NCBI RefSeq assembly: GCF_014839805.1
Contig: NC_051124.1
Location: 5,580,001-5,644,000 of the forward strand
Length of the DNA stretch: 64,000 nt
Origin: Manduca sexta
Taxonomy: Eukaryota > Arthropoda > Insecta > Lepidoptera > Sphingidae
Reading direction: 5' to 3'
Shown here: positions 9,986 to 20,996 of the stretch, in pieces
Position numbering within the stretch: position 1 is the first letter of the stretch
Layout of the letters: each line of letters begins with the position of its first letter
Program-made: the position numbers and the translations under genes
The notes under the pieces: model-generated
Database searches by the model: none
Told to the model about the DNA's origin: nothing
What the model saw: the letters and a program-made list of their open reading frames with translations, nothing else

Positions 9986-12589
9986 CCTTTAAAATCTTTT
10001 GTATCCTGTTTTTTTATGATTGCAGCCAGCCCTATTGGAAGTGGGAGATCAAGTGGGCGATTGTGTTGGGTCCGCGGCACGCCTCATTGTCTACGATAAA
10101 AAATTGGCGCACCCACAATACGGATTTACGTTCATCTCTCGCCGTAACAGTACTGATCGAATTAATCGATAACAGCTGATTATTCATTGACCGCACTACG
10201 ATAATCAAGGCTGCACCGATCGCAGCACTGTATTGTATTAGTAATTTTATTTTATTGACCAAAATGTTCTACTGGTTATCTGTGCCGGTTGGAATTATAT
10301 TATAAGTATATTTTGGGCATTAGTTATGTATTGTTGTTCCTTTTTTTATAATCTTTGGACAACGCACACCTTATGATAGTTACCTACTAACGTTACTGAA
10401 GCAACTTTGTTACGTGTGTAGTTTTTTTTAGCAACAAGTTGAAATTGATTGCGCGACACTTTCATATAAATTATTATTTAGAAAATAGATACACCACTAT
10501 GTCCTAATTCTTATAACTTTAAGGAAAACCCCTTGTTCAACAATTATATTTTATTGAACTTTAATTGGTCTTCAAATCAGTTAAAACAATAATATATGCG
10601 AACTGCGGTGACCATTTTGCTAGTAATACAAACAGTCTCAATAAGGCACTATTGCAAGTACATCGCGGGCGCGACACTATCTCGACGCGCGGTCACAACA
10701 CTACCCACTTAAATATAAGATCCGGCATACATGAATATTTATTGCGCTTAAAACATAGCGTTTTATATCTTTCTTGAAACCATTTATTACTCAGATTAGG
10801 AAGGGTGTCAAAATTTGCTTCAAACATCCAAAACAGTGTGCAAGCATTTCTAAAAAAATGGACGGTGAATAAAATAGTTGAATAATGTAAATAATCATAA
10901 TATTGACGTCATGTAGCAAAGTTGGGATCAATTTTGTCTAATACAAAAGTGACACTGTGCTGCATTTTACCATTTTCCGGTATAAAATGTAGCTTATACC
11001 TATATAATAAACGTATATTAATCCAGGACTTGATTCGTCAATGTACTAAATGTCATCCTATTTGTCATTGGACAATTAGCACACTTCTTAATGTGTATAA
11101 AAATTAATAGACTTTGAAATCATGTAAAAATTTGTGAGTTTTGTCAAACATAAGGAAAATACTTAAATTAATTACGAAAAAACTCACCTGATTCTTTCAA
11201 AAATATGTTGTTTACAGTAATCAAGATTTAAAAAAAAACGATCGATCCATAACAATGTAATCTCAACACAACTCGCCCCTATAATTGACCCCCATTCAAT
11301 TCGACTGTATGTAAACCTGACATGTAAAAAAGCCCACGCGCGTCCACGTAGCCTCACACTAATACCTCCTGACACCTGGACCATTGTGCGTCCTTCCACA
11401 AGGCGCCAGCCCCAGACAACCGGGACAATCCGATACATCCAGGAAAATGTGCCTTATTAGCCGCTCTTGGAAATGTCATACCGCGGCCAAGACCTAAGTG
11501 GCGTCCATGATATATCATCGAATGATTTCATACATTTTCTTGTGTATGGTATTTCTATGACTAACATGTTATTAGTTCTGTAATTGTCAGAAATAATTAC
11601 TTAATTAGTACATACTGGGAATGCCATAAATAGATGTAACTCTTTAAGGGCCTTATTATACGTCTGATCAATTTCACTTTATTGTCTATGTCTATGAGAC
11701 TTAAAAGTTATTGTCTTGAACAATAATTACGTTGCAATTGAATCTATTTGCAATTGTATTATATAAAAAAAATGTATCACTTCCAACAACTCTACAAAAG
11801 GATTAATGGTATTACCGTAGTTGTAAAATGTAGTTTAAAATATACAATGACCGACTGCTACAGATTAAAAATTCATATCTAACAACAAACGGACGATTTC
11901 AATGAACTATCGCTGTCTTTGGATCGATCGAGAAAATATACCGAACAAAATGTTAACAAAGCCGCAGACGATATTTTTTTGGGGTCAATTTGGATAGTGA
12001 TGGATTCATCCATTGATTTCGTCAATTATAAATATCATCGGTATTTTGACTACGCAACACCATCTTAGTAATAGCATATCATGACCAGCATCTTACGCAT
12101 GTCCATTACCTTGTCTTTTGCAATGTAAATATATTGAGGTGAAAAAGGCTGTCGTCCAAAGTAATACATCATCCGAAAATTGAATTACAGCTGGTCAAGT
12201 TTCACGCACATTCTCAAGGAAGTTCGCCGTGCAATTAAGGCTCAAGTCTATTATACGTTTTTTAAAGCGCGGGTCATTAGCGATGCAATAAATCTCTCTG
12301 TCTGTCCGTTCATCGTCGTTAAGAACTTCATTATATTCCGTTGACGTGAGTTTTTCAGTTGAAATCAACAGAATGGAAAAGCGGTACATTTTAATACCAC
12401 ATTTTTACGTGACATAATGTGAGAATATTCGTAAGTTTTTTTATGATTTATTGGGTTATTATATCAGTGTGGTCAATGTTTGCTTTCGATGATTAATTTG
12501 AGTTATTAATTATGATTTTTGATGTTTGGGAAATTAGGATTGGGGAAGAGGAATTTAGGAATTTTCTTAATATTTTGTTACTAGGCTCG
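9986..12589. other. Intergenic DNA, no gene seen
   Basis: AT-rich with short open frames only. A GC-richer block at about 10030-10260 and another at about 11320-11500 stand out from the background and could be conserved regulatory DNA. No repeats recognised. Confidence 0.55.
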
Positions 12590-12699
12590 CCGCTATCACA
12601 TCATGGCACGGGATTTTCTATGGCAGAAAGTGGGTGCACCAGTAACATCTCTGTCTACCCTTTCAGGGAATAAAGGCGTGAGTGTGTGCGTATGTAGTT
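12590..12699 (+). repeat. SINE family 2, 3' half
   Basis: Matches the 3' half of the 30.9 kb copy: GGCTCGCCGCTATCACATCA, AGTGGGTGCACCAGT, then CCCTTTCAGGGAATAAAGGC and GTGAGTGTGTGCG. It runs into a (TAA)n tract that it shares with the tail of the next SINE. Confidence 0.8.
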
Positions 12700-12701
12700 A
12701 T

Positions 12702-13036
12702 AATAATAATAATAATAATAATATCGGCCCTGTATTATATACTTGCCCACTGCTGAGCACGGGCCTCCTCTACTACTGAGAGGGATTAGGCCTTAGTCCA
12801 CCAAGCTGGCCTATTGCGGATTGGTAGACTTCACACACCTTCGAAATTCCTATAGAGAACTTCTCAGATGTGCAGGTTTCCTCACGATGTTTTTCCTTCA
12901 CCGTTAAAGCGAACGATAAATTCATAAAGAATACACACATGTTTTTTAGAAAAGTCAGAGGTGTGTGCCCTTGACATTTGAACCTGTAGACATTCGTCTC
13001 GGCAGTCCGTTCCACAACCAACTAGGCTATCGCCGC
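12702..13036 (-). repeat. SINE family 1, copy 2 (near full length)
   Basis: Full-length tRNA-derived SINE on the - strand. The 5' end GCGGCGATAGCCTAGTTGG holds the A box, the B-box region is GGTTCAAATGTC (one of the two conserved boxes slightly decayed), and the 3' end is an (ATT)n-type repeat. It meets the 3' end of a SINE family 2 copy tail to tail at the (TAA)n tract 12699-12722. Confidence 0.88.
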
Positions 13037-13828
13037 TTATGTAGTTATTGTTAATAAAATGTTTTTCCGATAAATTGCCAAGGTCGTACGAACAAACATT
13101 TGGACTAAACTCAGTTAAAAACAAATTAATAACTGCGGTTTCAACTTTCAACTTCCAAAGAAATCCAAAACCGCTACATTAAACAAATATTTCAACACAA
13201 GTAGTCACTTTACAATGACGTTAAACGCTCGATTAACTCGACTCTATAATAACACATTTTAAAAGCTATTTTCAACACCAATTCCAAACTAATTAAGTTT
13301 ATACGAGACAATAAATTTATTAATAGCCGTTATTGTCGGAAACTAAAAATGCGCAATAAAATATAAGTGATTTAATTGGTTATTCGCCGGCACAAAGCCT
13401 CCACCCACTGTCATGTAGATAAATCACAAATTATAATTTTACAAGCAACATCCGTTTTGATTAACGCCTGACCAATGGTTATGTTATGTGCCGTGTACTC
13501 CGCATACTATACGCGGATATATAAATCAGGGATTTATCAAGGATAATACGGTGGAAAAACTGATATGTTGTAAAAACCTAGTGTATTTTATAACGCTTAT
13601 TTATAATGGTGATCTTAGTCGGTGATATAGGATGAGAAGTATGAAATGACAGATCTAATTTTATTTATGTCTACATATTTGAAATTCAAACGTAATCTTG
13701 AAATTAAAGTATAATAATGTCATGTACAAAAAGAGGTCAGAAAACACGATAATTTTCTAAATGATTCTAGCCATGTGTGAAAGTGGTAACAAAAATATGA
13801 TTTCTACCAGCTTGTTTTTAATCATCAA
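13037..13828. other. Intergenic DNA, no gene seen
   Basis: AT-rich. 13440-13530 includes a short GC-richer stretch with an imperfect CGCATA/TACGCG dyad. Nothing else recognised. Confidence 0.55.
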
Positions 13829-14003
13829 GGGGCCTTATTCTCTATGATAGTGTAACTCGTAACACGACCGTGTTACGTTATCTTCGTGAAATGAACGTGG
13901 AATGGTATTCTGCATGCCATTTTCCTTTATCATAAACGCGATGAGGTGCGTTACTTGCTGTTGCGAACCGTTAATATAACGTATGGCATAGAGAATCCGT
14001 GTC
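13829..14003. mobile_element. Short inverted-repeat element (GGCCTTATTC family), copy 1
   Basis: Begins GGGGCCTTATTCTCTATGAT and ends GGCATAGAGAATCCG. The ends are inverted copies of GGCCTTATTCTCTAT, the right end mutated. The interior (AACACGACCGTGTTACGTTA, GTGGAATGGTATTCTG) is shared with 16081-16258. No coding capacity, ~175 bp: a MITE-like element. Confidence 0.75.
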
Positions 14004-15468
14004 CAATTTAGTTGAATTGTTTTATAGACTCATTTAAGTGGACATTTGCTTAAGGACCTACTGAGCGCTAATGCGTTTATCGTCTTCCTCCCAGTAGGTA
14101 ACGGCTTGGCTGTGCTTCTGGCTTTATTTTAGTCCATCCACGTCGGATATTGCTTACTATTAGATAGACTGCTTGCTCGCTTGTCTACTAAGGCAATTAA
14201 AGTATATGTAAAACATTTAAGCTAAATTTCTTCACAGTATAACAATAATTATAGTCCATTTTTTTTCTACACACTAGAACTATGAATTTCCGTGTACCGT
14301 CAACTAATTAGCAACTATTTATAATTTAAAACACGTCAGATATTGAGATAACGATAGACACTTGTCCATCCCATACATTAGCAACATTGTACACAGCCAG
14401 TTATTAATTAATTAAACTTCTCTCACGTTAATGTATCAAAAAACACAACAGCGCAAGATCCACTTGATTGAGCACTTTTGACACGCCAATGATGGATCGG
14501 CCACTCGCTCTTATAAACGGAACAATAAAAAAAACGCTGAATGACTCATAAATCAAATATTGTAAGTCATTCGGATTTTTTTGGGTGATTAAAAAAGGAA
14601 TACGTTTAAAATGCTTTTCTGATAAATTATATTTCTATGTAACATTGTAGTTTTAAGTTTCTGTTTTAACAAGACATATTAACGGGTTAAATATTTTTAT
14701 TAATATAATAATAAAAAAAATGCAGCTTATAAATTAATTTTCCTCCAAGATTCCTAATTCATAAAAACACATTCTAGAGAGTATCAATTCAGAAGAGCCT
14801 TAGTATTTAACTATATTTGAAGTAAATTCAAAATCTTCATAACATTGTCTGAAATAAAACAGGAACAGTCTATCTCGACATAGTAGTTATTTCTCAAGAG
14901 TAATGCAGTAACATACTGTGGTTTAGAGTTCAAAGTTTTGGATGATGAATCTAAAACTAGCAACATTAACTGGTGAAAATTAGACTTGAATTAATTTATC
15001 TTAATGTAAAACCGCATTCCAAATTGAACCTAGATGCATAACATCATCCATGACAATAAAGAGGTCCTCAATAAATCAAATACTAGTGTTATGTAATATA
15101 AACATTCCTTCCTCAAGTGCTGTATTAATTTCGAGCCGAATTCTTGAATTATTTAAATATGTTTATTTAGCGGTTGGCCGGCGCGTGCGCTCTCGACTCT
15201 TGCGAATGCAAACATCTAATTGTGCTATCGTAAACGCACTAGTGTTGTTAGTTCTAGTCTGTTGTAACTAAGATAATATTATTAATTATGTTTTCCTAAA
15301 GTCTGGGACGGTAAAGCATTCTTTACGTGTATAATTACATTTATTATGATTTAATATTTATGGAATAAAAGTAGTGTAAACTTTCGTATGCAAAATATGT
15401 AAAGGATAGTAGAAGTGAACTAGTTATTGGCTGGAAAGAAATTGAATATACCAGTGTTAGTAGTCACG
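14004..15468. other. Intergenic DNA, no gene seen
   Basis: AT-rich, with a small hairpin at about 14539-14575 (GAATGACT/AGTCATTC). The block 14440-14520 has higher complexity. Otherwise nothing recognised. Confidence 0.5.
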
Positions 15469-15526
15469 GACATTTCTTGACAATTAGGTAGTAGCACCTG
15501 CTACTACCTAATTGTCAAGAAATGTC
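15469..15526. repeat. Perfect 28-bp inverted repeat with 2-nt loop
   Basis: Arms 15469-15496 and 15499-15526 are exact reverse complements, starting GACATTTCTTGACAATTAGG and separated only by CC. The arms contain no mismatch. Confidence 0.95.
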
Positions 15527-16080
15527 ACAAGCAACTCAAAATATTCTTGCAAAAGTATTAGTTGTAACTTGTAAAAAGCGCTTAATTTTCATATTCCTTT
15601 AAAACATGCAATAAGATAATTTAACCGTAACCATAAATAAAGCTGTACATCACTTCCTTAGCTTACATAAGCCACGTAAATGTGGAAGCAGAAAAAATTA
15701 GATTAATATCCAAGGAAATGTGAGTGAAAATGAAACCGTTGCGAATTAACTGTGACGCGGAAGTACGTAATAGATATTACATCGATATTGTTCGATAGCA
15801 CGCACATCACTGGCTGGGCGCGGCGGTGTCGCAACCCCGGCACGCGAGCTCGTGTGCCCGCTCAGACGGTGTTTACGAAACTGTTGGTGCATTTGATACA
15901 ATTGAAATTATTTTATAATTATAGTTGTATTTTGAAACGGATGCGTCTATTTTCTGTATTCGTATTCATACATAATGAAACATCATTCTATTTGAGGAGG
16001 GTAGTGTGTTTTATATATGTCTGAAAATATCTGTCGCTATGACCTTACGCGATCACGATAGGTAGCGTAGCAAAAGCCAG

Positions 16081-16258
16081 GGCCCTTATTCTGTATGATA
16101 GTGTAAACGCGTAACGCGGCCGTGTCATGTTATCTTCGAGAAATGTGCGTGGAATGGTATTCTGTAAGCCAAATTTCTATAGTCCTAAACATCATGCGTT
16201 GTGTTACGTGCTTGTTACACACTGTCAAAATAACGTGCGGGATAGAGAATAAGGCCCC
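16081..16258. mobile_element. Short inverted-repeat element (GGCCTTATTC family), copy 2
   Basis: Ends GGCCCTTATTCTGTATGATA and GGGATAGAGAATAAGGCCCC are inverted repeats. The interior matches copy 1 at 13829 (CGTGGAATGGTATTCTG, GTTACGTGCTTGTTACA). About 178 bp, non-coding. Confidence 0.78.
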
Positions 16259-16300
16259 AGTTCCCAATATCGTCGATACGAAAACGTCAAATGTAGAATG

Positions 16301-16396
16301 CCTAGTGTGGATTGGTAGATTTCACACACCCTCAAAATTCCCATAGAGAATTTCTTAGGTATGCTGGTTTTCCATGAAGTTTTCCTTCACCGTTTC
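16301..16396 (-). repeat. SINE family 1, internal fragment (copy 3)
   Basis: Matches the middle of the family: CCTAGTGTGGATTGGTAGAT, TTCACACACCCTC, TTTCCTTCACCGTTT. Both the tRNA-like head and the tail are missing. Confidence 0.75.
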
Positions 16397-17260
16397 ATTA
16401 CTACCTTGCTTCGACGAAACTGCGGACTAATTTTATTAAGACTAATAACGTCAGCAATATAAATGAAGAGTCGTCATCTAATTTGTAAATAAAGTTTATA
16501 ATTCTGCAGACACTAACAAATTAGTATCAAACGCACCATCAGCACCGAGAATGCATCGGACTGACCTAATCTCCGCAATCCGCATGACGTGTCCCGCTCG
16601 CGATCTTATTTGTTGCTGTACCGGGTCACTACACCATTGTACTTCTGCTCCGCTTCTCGGCTCCTGGCGATTATTCACGTTCTCCATACATTTTTATGGT
16701 CTTTGGTAGACATGGTAACTAGTATCGAATATTGGAAGCGATTACAAATGAAAAATATTCTTATCGGATTTAATGGTTGAAAACGTCTCGTTACTAGTTA
16801 TACTTTTATCATTTCCATGATTTCGATAGGCGAGTGATTTTCCCATCTGTGATGTCAATTATATTTGGCTTTTTCTAGTTGTAAAAGTCCCTATGTCTAG
16901 GTTAAAATCTCTCCTTAGTCCATTATATTATCTCCCGCTTTGCTATGGCGCGAAGTGACAATATTTCTAACTACTCTATATCTTTCTATTTTATTAATTT
17001 CGTTTCGGGATACAGACAAATGAGTGTTCCCTGAGCTTCGCCGAGCTTCACCGCTCGATGTTATAGAATACCTGCCATTGTTGATCTTGACTTACAGGAC
17101 TTGTAGTCATGGGTATGAGGGCAGGAAAGTCCCTAAAAAAAGTATCAGTTATATAACATTCAGAACTTTGGCTTACTGCACTATACTTATTCTCTTGAGT
17201 ATATAGTATTTTTCGGTAACATACATAATTTAACATAATGTACGTGACGCCCAAGATATG
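16397..17260. other. Intergenic DNA, no gene seen
   Basis: Mixed composition; 16540-16690 is GC-richer. No domain or repeat recognised. Confidence 0.5.
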
Positions 17261-17268
17261 CATTTTTA

Positions 17269-17592
17269 TTAATAATAATAATATCAGCCCTGTATTATAC
17301 TTGCCCACTGCTGAGCACTGGCCTCCTCTACTACTGAGAGGGATTAGGCCTTAGTCCACCACGCTGGCCTAGTGCGGATTGGTAGACTTCACACACCTTC
17401 GAAATTCCTACAGAGAACTTCTCAGATGTGCAGGTTTCCTCACGATGTTTTCCTTCACCGTTAAAGCGAACGATAAATTCACAAAGAATACACACATGAT
17501 TTTAGAAAAGTCAGAGGTAGGTGCCCTTGGGATTTGAACCTGCGGACATTTGTCTCGGCAGTCCGTTCCACACCCAACTAGGCTATCGCCGC
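17269..17592 (-). repeat. SINE family 1, copy 4, full length with target-site duplication
   Basis: Best-preserved copy. On the - strand the A box (TAGCCTAGTTG, 17575-17585) and B box (GGTTCAAATCC, 17530-17540) of a tRNA-type pol III promoter are intact. The body follows and the 3' end is (ATT)n-type. The flanks TGCATTTTTATTAAT (17261-17275) and TGCATTTTTTATTAAT (17596-17611) are a ~15 bp target-site duplication, as made by LINE-driven retroposition. It most resembles the HaSE-type SINEs of moths, from memory. Confidence 0.92.
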
Positions 17593-18070
17593 ACTTGCAT
17601 TTTTTATTAATCTCCTGTAATAATGCGAATATAAACAAGAACTGTGAAACTGTTCATCGAAATGTTTTAGCAAATCCGCATGAGGAAATATGTTTAGCCG
17701 TCATGTATTATTTCAGTTAACGCAAAATTAAACATTTATAATTGATAGCCTTCTTTAAACAAATGCTAACTGGCAAACCATTAACACTTGTTAGAACTTA
17801 TTGTTTGACCCGGATTAAGGTGTAACGGATTTTTAATGCATTTAAAACGATTAAATTGTATGCGGTTTCTTGATTGGTAAGACTTAATGGAAACATATTT
17901 CTTTTGATGATATATTAGAAATATAAAGTAGGTTACATAACATAAGTTGCAGGTTAAACAACCACATATGAAGAAAATAATTCATGAAACAGAAGAGAAG
18001 AAATTTAAACAATCACATGTAGGTAAACTTAACTGTTTTGTTTGTTCTTTACTATATTTAATAAACGAAC

Positions 18071-18540
18071 TGGGGTAGTTGGGAGTGAGACAGACTGCCG
18101 AGATAAATGTTCGCAGGTTCAAAACCCAAGGGGATGCACTTCCTTTTCTTGACTTGACTTTTGTAAAGTTATGTGTGTAGTCTTTGTGAATTGTCGTTTG
18201 ATTTAAATGTGAAGAAAAACATCGTTAAGGAATCTATATACCTGAGAAGTTCTTCCTAAGAAGTTCGAGGGCACATGAAGTCTACCAACCTGCATTAGGT
18301 CAGCGTGGTAGACTAGGGCCTTAAACTGATATTGAAAAGAGCAACCCCAGAGTTTTTTGCCCGTTCTTCTCTGGTGAGAACTGCTTTCCGAACTGGTGGT
18401 AGAGTTATTGACGAAATTTAAATAATGCATAACATTTTACGGATTCAAATAAATCATTTCATTTCAACCCTCTCAGTAGTATGGAAGGCCTGTGCCCAGC
18501 AGAGGGACAGTATACCTATATAATACAGGACTGGTATCAT
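18071..18540 (+). repeat. SINE family 1, copy 5, interrupted by a LINE tail
   Basis: The head region contains AGACTGCCGAGATAAATG and GCAGGTTCAAAACCC (B-box region). The body runs to about 18322 and the 3' part resumes at CCCTCTCAGTAGT (18468). A ~145 bp foreign sequence lies between. Confidence 0.82.
18323..18467 (+). mobile_element. LINE 3' tail nested in SINE copy 5
   Basis: Contains GCCCGTTCTTCTCTGGTGAG, then TGCTTTCCGAACTGGTGGTA and an A-rich end (AAATAAATCATTTCATTTCA). I recognise this as the 3' UTR of a common lepidopteran non-LTR retrotransposon (Jockey-like, from memory). No coding part is left. Confidence 0.7.
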
Positions 18541-19588
18541 ATATTAAATTCATTAAATATATCAGTGCATTGTTCAGTAATATCATAATCTGTAAATATA
18601 GAAACATTCACAACTTTACTAATGGAAATGTGATGAGTCACAAGAATCAGATCACCAGCAATAAATATTTCAATGTCACTTTTGTTTCCTTACATTTCTT
18701 GACGTACATATATTTTAATATTTATTGGAACACGATTCAAGTATTTGTTTCGCTAGTCGGTAAATATCTATTTGTTTACTTTTACAAGTTTATTAAGGAC
18801 TCATTGTTCAATAATTTAGGCTAAGGCACAACACATACGAATTAAAAATAGCAGTTATATAATAAAAAGTTATCAAATTGTCTCACTTGTATATTCAGTC
18901 AGGTTATAATTTATTTGACGATTGCAAAATCAGCTCTTAGGGGATAAATCACTATTCATAGTTAGAAAATAGAACACAAGAACCTAAGCGACTTATGAAT
19001 ATTGATTTCTATATTTTCCTCCGAAGCGCTTCAAATTTCATAGAGCTTTTCCACAGACTCCAAGATCAAAGTTGTTGATAAACAAAACTACTCCTTTAAA
19101 AAGCAATACTATTTCAGCTACTGCAATTGAGCAACAAAATCATTAGTATAAGACGTTTAAATTATAACTTACAAACGTACTTGTTTATTAAGTAACACAA
19201 TTTATATAGTATTAAATTAAAGAGAATGAGCATTTCAAAACCATTAACCACCTTATATTGATCCTTTATCAACTTGCAAATCAGGGTAAGAGTCATTCTG
19301 AACAACATAGAGAATGCGATCGGCAAGTGTTGAAATGAAAATAATAAATTATGTCAGTTTATTAGCATGTCCACTACTTGTGCAAATAGATAAAGGATTG
19401 GTCAAAAAGCTTGTTTATTAAAATTATTGTTTAATTAATCGGGATAAAGTTCTTTTTGGTACAGCAATATCAAAATTTCTGTAGTAAAGTTGAGTATTCT
19501 GCAGAGGCTGCTTTGAATTTTCGACATTAATTATACTCTTTGTTCATATATTGAAGCCTAAAATCCGTTAATCAATATTTTCAAAAAT
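18541..19588. other. Intergenic DNA, no gene seen
   Basis: Strongly AT-rich. The longest open frames are Ile/Phe/Tyr-rich chance translations of AT-rich DNA. Confidence 0.55.
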
Positions 19589-19601
19589 ATATCTAGCTAA
19601 C

Positions 19602-19759
19602 GTAATGATTTCTTATATTTACGCGAATGTTAGACATTGAAATTAAACTAAACTAATTTTTCGGATTCTATCGCGGTTTCTTGTTTTTGTAACGTCGGGA
19701 GAAAAATAAAAAACAAAAAACCGCGATAGAATCCGAAAAATTAGTTTAGTTTAATTTCA
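19602..19759 (+). mobile_element. Foldback repeat family, copy 1, with 13-bp target-site duplication
   Basis: 158 bp insertion flanked by ATATCTAGCTAAC on both sides (19589-19601, 19760-19772). It has a head shared by four loci (AATGATTTCTTATATTTACG, GCGAATGTTAGACATT), followed by a ~45-50 bp arm (TTTTTCGGATTCTATCGCGG) and its inverted copy around a short centre containing AACGTCGGGAG. A 13 bp duplication is too long for most cut-and-paste transposons and points to retroposition or a related mechanism. Confidence 0.8.
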
Positions 19760-19772
19760 ATATCTAGCTAAC

Positions 19773-20996
19773 TTTAAAGACAATTTCCTTTTATTCCGTA
19801 GATTAGATTCTTACTGACACCACAAGTAAACACTAATGAAGACATGATGTGATAACAAGTTTAATTGCATCTAGACCATGTGAAAAGCACCAAGAAGCAT
19901 TCCCATCACACCTGCGCCATTGGAATACTCCAGCCGCTCCTACCTTACTCGAAGAATGAAACATTCTAGTGGATTCCACCTCATAAACTCTTTATGGTAA
20001 AGGATACCTTACGAAATTTCCACTTTAGACGAAGACCATACTTAATTAATAGGTGGGCGTGTAAAAAACTGAATTCCCATCTAACTGTAACGGAAATTTG
20101 TGACACGTTGGTGGTGTTCCGTGGGCATGTGATGTAGGTCCATATTGTTTGATTGATTTTTTGATGATACAATATGCTATTAAAATGCGAAACCCACATT
20201 TAACCCAAAATAATGTGTGTTTTGGTTGACATTACTTCAAATAAAATTACTTATTAATTATTTTTTACGCGACAATATTTGCTAGTGTCAATATTTTCTT
20301 AGTTTCTACGATATATCTAACAGATAAGTATGTTAAATAAATTATGTCTTGATGTTAAAACATAACACCGTTCTTCTATATTAACACAAATTCCGTTAGC
20401 TAACAAAGAATTACAAAGTATAATAACAAAGAAACATCCAATCACAGAGACGATACGGTCAGATACGGAACACCGACTACACTCACCAACGAATCCAGCT
20501 TAACATCACTTTTTATCACTATCGTTAACACCACAAAAAAAATAAGACCAAGCCTTAAACAGTTCTGCTAAAGATGTTATCGCATCAATTAGTGCACTCG
20601 ACTGTTTAATTGCATTGTAATTAAGTCTACATTCGCTCGGCCAATCAGCAAAACTCTTTATATGGCCGAGACGCGATGCAATTAGATGTTTGAAAAACTT
20701 ACCCTATAAACGTTTGTGGTACAAAATTTTTTACCATTAGATTCTCTTGGCTGTGGAACGTTTTCTGCGAAATGGATTTCATCACGTTTCAAACGTCTCT
20801 AGAAGACTTGTGCGTCATCGAGTGTCACTTGTCATACTTATATCATATTTAATTAATGATCTTATTTTCCTCTGTACGTCATGTTGATGGCAAAGGTCTT
20901 ATTTATCTTGGAAACACTACTTCTTGAAACAGGAATGTACCTAAGGTAGGATGTCTTCTTTGTAATTTGACTAATGTAAGATAGTGTTTTATACAA
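19773..20996. other. Intergenic DNA, no gene seen
   Basis: AT-rich. 20430-20720 is of higher complexity with TAAT-type homeodomain-like cores (GCATTGTAATTAAG) and is a possible regulatory block. Confidence 0.45.

Noticed and set aside
18492..18824. 110-codon open frame on the + strand
   Set aside because: It begins inside SINE sequence and continues as Ile/Phe/Tyr-rich translation of AT-rich DNA; no domain.
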